Shown piece by piece: positions 1-5,839 of a DNA stretch of 19,984 nt (the first letter of the stretch is position 1; every line of letters begins with the position of its first letter). This stretch comes from CAG-582 sp964551965. Its GTDB lineage: Bacteria > Bacillota_I > Bacilli_A > RF39 > UBA660. The position numbers and the translations under genes are program-made. The notes under the pieces are model-generated. The model had not been told where the DNA came from and did not search any database. It saw only the letters and a program-made list of their open reading frames with translations. The DNA lies in NCBI GenBank assembly GCA_964551965.1, contig CAZKFB010000021.1:1-19984 (forward strand), read 5' to 3'.

Positions 1-400
1 CTATAAAATTAAAACAATAATAAAACATATAACACATATCTGTTACATTACTTGTATCAAAACCACTTGCATCTAATTTTTCCAAATTTTCGCAGTTGTT
101 AAACATACGAGACATATTTTTTATATTACTTGTATTAAAACTACTCAAATCCAATTCAACCAAACTACGGCAACCATAAAACATCATATTCATATTTATT
201 ACATTACTCGTATTAAAATTACCTAAATCTAATTCAGTCAACTTTTGACAATTATAAAACATAGAATTCATATTTGTTACTTTTGAAGTATCAAAAGTAC
301 TCAAGTCTAATTTAGTTATGTTTGAACAATAATAAAACATTTCATTCATATTTGTTACTAAAGATGTATCAAAATATTCTAGTCCACTTATTCCTACTAA
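1..400 (-). repeat. Tandem 78-bp repeats encoding the 26-residue BspA-type units
   Basis: Five repeats begin at about codons 265, 292, 318, 344 and 370 of the gene and a sixth starts at the edge. The unit length is 26 codons (78 bp), with 27 in the first. Each copy keeps LD near the start, an FDTS or FNTS core, then NM and MF followed by a cysteine. The copies differ in many bases, so they are old rather than freshly duplicated. Confidence 0.85.
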
Positions 401-1192
401 ATTTTCAAAACCAGAAAAATAATTAGAAGCATTAAGATTGGCTTTTACTCCTCCATTCGAATTAATATATAAGGTATATTTTGTAGTATCATCTACATTT
501 GGTACTAAATATGCCATTACAGGTGAAGCTGATCCTTCTGCTGTTACATCGAAAGTTAATTCTTCAGTTGTTTCATGAACTTTTGATTCATTTTCAAATA
601 CAATACTTGTAATAGATGATTGATATTTCCAGAAAGAAGCATAATCTTTTGCTATCATTGTTCCTGTATTACTAAATGGCTCAACATATTCTTTTCCTAA
701 TTCAGTTCGGTCTGCTGGTGTTGCTGTTAATGTACATGATATCTTAAATTCTTTTTTCTCTGTAGTTGCTTTAGTTAATGTTGCTGTTATACTTCCCGTT
801 TCTTTTTCGCCTGATTTTACTGTTAGTTTCTTTGGGCTATAATCAAATGTTACATAGTCATTCATGACTTTATCTTCTTCTTTTTGTGGTGCACAAACAA
901 TACTTACATTTGCATCATAGTTTCTACTTGTATTAGTTACTTCATAGACCAACTCTGATGTATCATTTATTATAGTTAATTCATTCGTTGTATAATCTAT
1001 TGCTATCTTATCTTCGCTGATAAATCTCTTTCTTGATTTTCCATCTAATATAACATCAGTAAATATAACATTAAAATCATTTGTATTTTCTCCAATTAAT
1101 ATATTTCCATTAATTATTAATGTACTACTTACAGTTGCAAAACCAATAGCTAGTAATATAATTAATGTTATCAGCATTCTTTTATTCTTCAT
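1..1192 (-). CDS. BspA-like surface protein with 26-residue leucine-rich repeats, 3' end cut by window edge
   Basis: This reading frame starts at the ATG at 1192-1190 and stays open for 397 codons to the left edge, so its C-terminus is missing. The start follows an AAGAAGGTG ribosome site 8 nt upstream. Residues 1-27 form a basic, hydrophobic signal segment (MKNKRMLITLIILLAIGFAT), so the protein should be exported. Residues 30-260 look like beta-rich, Ig-like extracellular domains. From about residue 265 (base 400) at least five tandem 26-residue repeats run to the edge, with a consensus of roughly LxxLDLSxFDTSxVTNM then MFYxC. This matches the BspA/DUF285 family repeat known from Listeria, Treponema and gut Mollicutes surface proteins, usually involved in adhesion. 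The role in adhesion is inference. The family call is strong, but the total length, anchor and any sorting signal cannot be seen. Confidence 0.88.
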   Translation of the reverse strand, partial: MKNKRMLITLIILLAIGFATVSSTLIINGNILIGENTNDFNVIFTDVILDGKSRKRFISEDKIAIDYTTNELTIINDTSELVYEVTNTSRNYDANVSIVCAPQKEEDKVMNDYVTFDYSPKKLTVKSGEKETGSITATLTKATTEKKEFKISCTLTATPADRTELGKEYVEPFSNTGTMIAKDYASFWKYQSSITSIVFENESKVHETTEELTFDVTAEGSASPVMAYLVPNVDDTTKYTLYINSNGGVKANLNASNYFSGFENLVGISGLEYFDTSLVTNMNEMFYYCSNITKLDLSTFDTSKVTNMNSMFYNCQKLTELDLGNFNTSNVINMNMMFYGCRSLVELDLSSFNTSNIKNMSRMFNNCENLEKLDASGFDTSNVTDMCYMFYYCFNFI

Positions 1193-1214
1193 TTAGGTAC
1201 ACCTTCTTAATGAA

Positions 1215-1220
1215 ATTATA
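1215..1220 (-). promoter_or_regulatory. Possible -10 box (TATAAT) for the BspA-like gene
   Basis: On the minus strand a perfect TATAAT lies 22 nt before the ATG at 1192, which would give a leader of about 15-20 nt containing the ribosome site. No good -35 hexamer is seen at 16-18 nt spacing, so this is a weak call. Confidence 0.35.
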
Positions 1221-1290
1221 CCATTTATTTAAAGTACAATATGGTTATTTTGGAATTCCTAATTATAAGTTATACAATATTGTGTAAAGT

Positions 1291-1317
1291 AAAAAAATAC
1301 TAGATTTCTCTAGTATT
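1291..1317 (-). terminator. Intrinsic terminator of the small lipoprotein gene
   Basis: A perfect 9-bp stem (AATACTAGA against TCTAGTATT) with a TTTC loop is followed on the minus strand by a run of T. The TAG stop codon at 1312-1310 lies inside the stem, so termination begins as translation ends. Confidence 0.85.
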
Positions 1318-1849
1318 CATAAGTACCATGTAATTTAGTTAATTGTTCTTCTGTAAGTGATTCGATTTCCCAATCACCATTATCATTTTTGTCTAATTTA
1401 ATATCTAAAGTATATGTAACTTTATCCGTTGTATCTAATAGTTTTTTGATCTTATAAGTGAAGTATTTACCAAAATCGACATCTCCATCGTCATCTACGA
1501 AGTCAGCTTGATTAGCTGTAAAGTAGTCGCCTGCATCTTTATTAGCTTTGTAATAGTCAAATACAGATACTTCTACTGTTACAGTTGCTTTGTTTCCATC
1601 AATCTTTTCATCTTTTATCTTATAATCCATATTACTATATTGACGAAGATAGATTTCTCGATAATCTTTAAGTTCATCTTCATCTAACTCTTGCGTATTT
1701 AAATATTCATTTAATTCATTAACTACAACTGTATCATTATTCTTGTATTTATTAAGAAACTTCTCTACCTCGCTTTTAGGTCCACCCATTAGAGTACAAC
1801 CTGTTAACATTAAAATAGACACCATAAATAATACCAATATTTTTTTCAT
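1310..1849 (-). CDS. Small exported lipoprotein, function unknown (NTF2-like/DUF4878-like shape)
   Basis: The 179-aa product begins with a lipoprotein signal: a KK charge, a hydrophobic stretch and an LTGC lipobox with the lipidated cysteine at residue 18. An AAGGAG ribosome site lies 8 nt before the ATG. The mature part is short, acidic and lysine-rich, with a helix, a Tyr-rich segment and then beta strands containing a KATVTVEVSVFDYY pattern. This layout resembles the small DUF4878/NTF2-like lipoproteins of low-GC bacteria, but I cannot name a specific family with certainty. The gene lies 37 nt after the symporter with no terminator between them, so the two may be co-transcribed. The role is unknown; it should sit on the outer face of the membrane. 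Confidence 0.8.
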   Translation of the reverse strand: MKKILVLFMVSILMLTGCTLMGGPKSEVEKFLNKYKNNDTVVVNELNEYLNTQELDEDELKDYREIYLRQYSNMDYKIKDEKIDGNKATVTVEVSVFDYYKANKDAGDYFTANQADFVDDDGDVDFGKYFTYKIKKLLDTTDKVTYTLDIKLDKNDNGDWEIESLTEEQLTKLHGTYEY

Positions 1850-1886
1850 AATTTAATCTCCTTATTAGTATTATTTACAAGTTTTA

Positions 1887-3122
1887 TTATTTTATACTCT
1901 TATTTATCCAATTTTTACCATCGACAATTCTCGATACTATCATTGAAGAAACAGTATCACCCGTAACATTTAAGACCGTTGCTGGAGCATCTATAATAGT
2001 AGCTATGATCGTAAGTATAGGAAGTAAGCTCATTGGAAGACCCATTAAACTTAGAATCATCGTTTCTGAAATAGTTCCTCCACCTATTGGAACCGCTGTA
2101 ATTAGTAAATTTGCAATAAAAGCAATACTTAATATCTTTAATACCTGTAAAGGATCATCAATATTAATACCCATTAAATAAACAATAAACATTATTTTAA
2201 ATACACTACCAATAATCGATCCATCTTTGTGAAAACTTGTTCCTAAAGGAATTACCGTATCACTAATATCGCTAGAAACTCCAATTCTCACTGAAGACTC
2301 ACGATTAATAGGGATACTAGCAGCTGAAGAACACGTAGCAAATGCCGTTAATGTTGGTGGTAAGATATTTTTTAAATAAGCAATTAATCCTTTCTTTCCT
2401 CCCGAAAGAAAAGCAAAGAATGAATACATTACTAAATAATAGAAAACAGCTACAATAAAGTATAAAACGAAGGTCTTAAGATATCCTACAGCAATTGATG
2501 AGCCTAGAGATCCTACTACTGAAGCAAAATAACAACCTAGACCTATCGGTGCATAAAGCATTATTAGTTCTACTATTTTCAAAATAACGTCATTTAAATT
2601 TAATAGTACTTTTTTGAGTGTTTCCACCTTGTTACCTAATTTTAAAATCGCAAAACCAAATAATACAGAAAAGACTAGTAAAGCAATTATATTATCTTTA
2701 CTAAATAACTCACTAAAATCACTTACTGTAAATACATCTACTGTTCTACTAAGTATGCTCATATCCTCTACTACTTCGACACTAGAATTTTCAGGAATTA
2801 TATTCTTATTATTATCAACTAAATTAAAATTAAGAGTAATTAGAAAAGACACTAAAAGAGCTACTATACTCATACCTAGAAACGTTATTAAAGTGCTTAT
2901 CATAACGCGCCCAAATCTAGCCTTAGAAGATAATTTAAATATTGAAGTAGTAATTGTCAGAAATATTAAAGGTACAATTATCATAAATAACGCATTAATA
3001 AATAAATCACCAAAAGGTTTTAAAATAATTGCATCTTCTTTAAATAAAAGTCCAATTATCGTTCCTATTATAATACTAATCAGTAAGAAAAGAGTCGATT
3101 TATTATTTTTTAAAAATTTCAT
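1887..3122 (-). CDS. Dicarboxylate/amino acid:cation symporter family (Glt/SstT fold) membrane transporter
   Basis: This is a 411-aa sodium- or proton-coupled solute carrier of the DAACS family. I chose the ATG at 3122 because a TGGAGG ribosome site precedes it by 6 nt; the in-frame ATG at 3134 overlaps that site. Membrane segments alternate along the chain. Numbered from this start, the HP1 hairpin reads AFATCSSAASIPI near residue 260. The TM7 signature, NMDGT in GltPh, is HKDGS near 298-302. The TM8 signature keeps D378, T382, and NVTGD at 385-389. Against GltPh the HP1 arginine is cysteine and the TM8 arginine (R397) is alanine (A381). Those arginines hold the side-chain carboxylate of Asp/Glu, so an acidic substrate is unlikely and a neutral amino acid is more plausible (inference). 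The lipoprotein gene follows 37 nt downstream. Confidence 0.9.
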   Translation of the reverse strand: MKFLKNNKSTLFLLISIIIGTIIGLLFKEDAIILKPFGDLFINALFMIIVPLIFLTITTSIFKLSSKARFGRVMISTLITFLGMSIVALLVSFLITLNFNLVDNNKNIIPENSSVEVVEDMSILSRTVDVFTVSDFSELFSKDNIIALLVFSVLFGFAILKLGNKVETLKKVLLNLNDVILKIVELIMLYAPIGLGCYFASVVGSLGSSIAVGYLKTFVLYFIVAVFYYLVMYSFFAFLSGGKKGLIAYLKNILPPTLTAFATCSSAASIPINRESSVRIGVSSDISDTVIPLGTSFHKDGSIIGSVFKIMFIVYLMGINIDDPLQVLKILSIAFIANLLITAVPIGGGTISETMILSLMGLPMSLLPILTIIATIIDAPATVLNVTGDTVSSMIVSRIVDGKNWINKSIK

Positions 3123-3167
3123 ATAAGCCTCCATTAAAAATTATGTATATAATTCATAGAGTATTCC

Positions 3168-3196
3168 TAAAAAAAAAGAAGCCTAAGCAGCTTCTT
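3168..3196 (-). terminator. Intrinsic terminator of the P/E-repeat protein operon
   Basis: A 7-bp stem (AAGAAGC against GCTTCTT) with a 7-nt loop is followed on the minus strand by about nine T residues. The TAG stop of the 102-aa gene (3185-3183) sits in the loop. Confidence 0.85.
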
Positions 3197-3491
3197 CAGT
3201 ATCTTCAATAGAATCGATATCTTGCTCATAATCGCCATTAACTAACTTATCAGCAACGATATCTTTAAAATCTTCAATTAGACTATCATATAATTCTTTA
3301 TCATTAACAGGTTTTAGAAATTCATCATTGTCTCTAATAATACTTTCGAATATTAAATATTCATCAGTAGGAGTTTCATCTTCTAAAACTCTTACTGAAT
3401 AAACATATTTATGTCCTTCCTTAGTTAATTCTTCAAGAATTAAATACTCTTGGTTATTTTCTAATGTAACAATATTGCCAACCTCTATCAT
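3183..3491 (-). CDS. Small acidic protein of unknown function, second gene of the operon
   Basis: The 102-aa cytosolic protein has no signal or membrane segment. Residues 1-50 look like a small beta barrel (MIEVGNIVTLENNQEYLILE, then a YVYSVRVLEDETP strand), similar in outline to DUF1292/YrzB-type small proteins that start with a short beta fold. Residues 60-102 are helical and strongly acidic. An AAGGAGAG ribosome site lies 7 nt before the ATG, and the gap to the preceding P/E-repeat gene is only 15 nt, so the two form an operon ending in the terminator at 3168-3196. I do not recognise a specific family. The shared operon suggests a job linked to the upstream membrane protein. Confidence 0.8.
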   Translation of the reverse strand: MIEVGNIVTLENNQEYLILEELTKEGHKYVYSVRVLEDETPTDEYLIFESIIRDNDEFLKPVNDKELYDSLIEDFKDIVADKLVNGDYEQDIDSIEDTEEAA

Positions 3492-3506
3492 ATATATTCT
3501 CTCCTT

Positions 3507-5687
3507 CTATAATGTTCTTCCATGATGTTCTTCTTCAACAGCTTGTGCAAGTTCATCTGCACCTTGTTCTAAACCGTCAGCACTTCCTAAATCTGCAAGT
3601 AATGCTGCAAGTTCTTCATCAGTAAAATTCATATTTGCAGAAGGGTCTTCTAGATCAGCAAACAGATCTTCTTCTGTTGGAGTTTCAACTGCAGGATTCA
3701 CGCCTTCTACTACAGGTTCTCCTTCAACAGTAGGTTCNNNNNNNNNNNNNNNNNNNNNNNNNNNNNNNNNNNNNNNNNNNNNNNNNNNNNNNNNNNNNNN
3801 NNNNNNNNNNNNNNNNNNNNNNNNNNNNNNNNNNNNNACTTCTTCTTCAGATAGTTCTTCTCCTTCTTCTTCAACTACAGGGCCTTCAACTATATCTTCG
3901 ATATTAGCCTCTTCAACAGGTTTCTCAGATTTATCTTTTATATTTCTAATAAACTTCTTATCTTTAAGTTTAGCAAGCCAAGATGAATTAGTATCCCATG
4001 AGAATGCTTCTCCAAGTACATCATCTTTGAAAGATCTTATTCCACCAATTGGTGCATAAGCAGCTTCCAAGTTATTAATGGTTACTTTAGGCATTAATTG
4101 CATGTCGATTTCAAATTTATCTGTTTGACTAGGATTTTTAACTCCTCTCTTATCATTTTTAAATTCTTTACTTAATCTATCATTTATGATACTAGCTAAT
4201 TCAGGATTTTGATCTGCGCTTACAAATGGAGTATATTCACCATCTTCGCCTTTGATCATGTATGCAACTGTACCAGCTTCATAATCGAATTCACCAAGTT
4301 TAATGTCGAAACCAACTTTGTTCAAATCCTTAGCAATTTTTTTAAGTTTATGAGTTGCAGAATGACGTTTCCAAACAGTCAATCCACCTTTAACAGCACC
4401 AAGAGCAGCAACACCTAAGATACCAGCAGAAAGGTAAGGCCCAGCAAGTACTCCTAGTCCAAGTCCATTAGCAGCTACTAAGCCAATTCCAAGAGCAGCC
4501 ATACCTAAGTTACGTTTTGCTGAATCAGCTTGTCTTCTCCTATTAACTTTATATTCAACATCTTGGTTTTGTCTAACAGGTTCTACAGGAGTTGGTTCTG
4601 GTTCAGGTTCTGGTTCACCTGGATTTGGTTCTGGTTCACCAGGATTTGGCTCAGGTTCTCCTTCGCCTGGTTTTGGTTCTGGTTCCGGTTCTCCTTCACC
4701 TGGTTTTGGTTCTATAGGAGTTGGTTCATCACTCTTAATCTTTGATTCTTCATTATATTTTTGAATATCTTCAATTAATTTTGAGAATTCCTTAGTAGAT
4801 TTCATAACTTGATTTGCAAAGCCTCTAACATCTTTATCATCATAAGCTTTCTTCATTGCTTTACATTTCTCATTAATACTATTAATTAATTCTTTTTCTG
4901 TTTGATATTCATTCTTAATATTCGTGAAAGAAGCCATTAATTTAGTTAAATCAGACATAATGTCCATTTCTTCCTCAATAACACCGGCAGTATATGTATC
5001 AACATTTTCAAATTCATTATCAATATTAGCTTCCATATTAGCTATCGCTTGCATGAAAGTTGCTTGTATTAAATTAGTTGCATTAATCAATGCCATATTA
5101 ATACGGAAAGTTAATTCAGTCTTACGATTTTCTTTTAAAGCTTGAATCCTACGTTCAGTAATACTTTTCTTTTCATCAACTGTATTTGCAAGAGCAATAT
5201 CATGTAGACAATCATCAATAACATTTTGATTTCTTGCCATATCAGCTACATATTGTAAATTTAATTGACCTAAATGATTATTAGAACGTTTAACTTCATC
5301 TAACTTGCTTTTTAAATTTTTAACAAAATTACGTGCAGATTGATGCATATTATAACTAGCTTCAGCCATTTTATCATGTAACTCTATTTCTCTATCAGCT
5401 ATAAATAAAGCATCTTTAGCTAATCCTCTTTTTTGAGCTACTGTTAAATCACCATAAGCAATTACATTTCCTTCTGTATCATGATATTTTCTAGCATCAT
5501 CTAGAGCATCATATGATTGTTCAGAAGCATTACCATTAGTAGTAACACTATTATTATAATCTTCTACTTCTTTTGAAATAGCATCACATTTTTCTCCTAA
5601 ATTTTTTAATTCATCTTCGTAATTATTGAAAATTTCACAAAACTCGCTAGTATTTCCAATAACTGCATTTACATAACTCTCTTCCAT
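3507..5687 (-). CDS. Large helical, P/E-repeat membrane protein of unknown function (interrupted by an assembly gap)
   Basis: The start is placed at the ATG at 5687, with a GGAGGAAG site just upstream; an in-frame GTG at 5702 overlaps that site. The product is about 726 aa at the nominal gap length. Residues 1-320 are predicted alpha-helical and coiled-coil-like, with no signal peptide. Residues 321-371 are repeats rich in Pro, Glu and Gly (PEPKPGEGEPEP and PNPGEPE units). Residues 393-440 hold two glycine/alanine-rich hydrophobic segments separated by a GPY turn, likely a membrane hairpin, ending in WKRH. A compact 130-residue domain follows, then an acidic tail. The 100-N gap falls in that acidic tail. 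It has its own promoter (5740-5768) and is followed by the 102-aa gene. I recognise no named family. Its position directly after rnc-smc, where ftsY lies in Bacillus subtilis, may be chance. Confidence 0.75.
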   Translation of the reverse strand: MEESYVNAVIGNTSEFCEIFNNYEDELKNLGEKCDAISKEVEDYNNSVTTNGNASEQSYDALDDARKYHDTEGNVIAYGDLTVAQKRGLAKDALFIADREIELHDKMAEASYNMHQSARNFVKNLKSKLDEVKRSNNHLGQLNLQYVADMARNQNVIDDCLHDIALANTVDEKKSITERRIQALKENRKTELTFRINMALINATNLIQATFMQAIANMEANIDNEFENVDTYTAGVIEEEMDIMSDLTKLMASFTNIKNEYQTEKELINSINEKCKAMKKAYDDKDVRGFANQVMKSTKEFSKLIEDIQKYNEESKIKSDEPTPIEPKPGEGEPEPEPKPGEGEPEPNPGEPEPNPGEPEPEPEPTPVEPVRQNQDVEYKVNRRRQADSAKRNLGMAALGIGLVAANGLGLGVLAGPYLSAGILGVAALGAVKGGLTVWKRHSATHKLKKIAKDLNKVGFDIKLGEFDYEAGTVAYMIKGEDGEYTPFVSADQNPELASIINDRLSKEFKNDKRGVKNPSQTDKFEIDMQLMPKVTINNLEAAYAPIGGIRSFKDDVLGEAFSWDTNSSWLAKLKDKKFIRNIKDKSEKPVEEANIEDIVEGPVVEEEGEELSEEEXXXXXXXXXXXXXXXXXXXXXXXXXXXXXXXXXXEPTVEGEPVVEGVNPAVETPTEEDLFADLEDPSANMNFTDEELAALLADLGSADGLEQGADELAQAVEEEHHGRTL
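3738..3837. other. Assembly gap of 100 N inside the P/E-repeat gene
   Basis: Exactly 100 N bases interrupt the acidic C-terminal region. A run of exactly 100 is a common scaffold placeholder, so the true size may differ. Both flanks read as Glu/Pro/Val-rich protein in the same frame at this length. The flanking sequence is low-complexity, so a collapsed or unresolved repeat is the likely cause. Confidence 0.95.
4575..4727 (-). repeat. Imperfect tandem repeats encoding Pro/Glu/Gly-rich units
   Basis: About 150 bp of short, imperfect direct repeats encode PGEGEPEP and PNPGEPEP units within the large membrane protein. The bases vary at third positions, so the amino acid pattern is kept more strictly than the DNA. 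This probably forms a stiff, extended linker between the helical N-terminal half and the membrane hairpin. Confidence 0.85.
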
Positions 5688-5739
5688 TTTTTCTTCCTCC
5701 ACATCTTAAATAACTAAGACTTCCCTTTTTTATTGAAAT

Positions 5740-5768
5740 AATATATCACAGCAAATATTTTATTTCAA
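5740..5768 (-). promoter_or_regulatory. Promoter of the P/E-repeat operon (TTGAAA-17-TATATT, extended -10)
   Basis: On the minus strand TTGAAA (5768-5763) is followed by a 17-nt spacer and TATATT (5745-5740), preceded by TGA, which makes an extended -10. The predicted start near 5733 gives a leader of about 45 nt to the ATG at 5687. This supports transcription separate from smc. Confidence 0.7.
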
Positions 5769-5839
5769 CAAAAACAACATAGTTATCTACTATATACATA
5801 AATTTTATCATTAATTTTTTAATTTGTATAGTATTTTTA

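Noticed and set aside
2614..3126. A 170-aa plus-strand reading frame inside the symporter gene
   Set aside because: The minus-strand symporter has clear family motifs and a ribosome site. The plus frame has no such signals and runs through membrane-segment codons.
4575..4727. Possible CRISPR-like array from regular repeats
   Set aside because: The repeats are short, imperfect, contiguous without unique spacers, and code for a Pro/Glu-rich protein segment.
4530..4745. A Trp/Phe-rich plus-strand reading frame opposite the P/E repeats
   Set aside because: It is the antisense of the Pro/Glu-rich repeat codons, which gives long Trp/Phe runs. It has no ribosome site or promoter, so it is a shadow.
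5703..5839. Terminator for smc in the gap after its stop
   Set aside because: A loose TACTATA/TATAGTA inverted repeat exists, but its loop is long and no T tract follows, so I do not call it.
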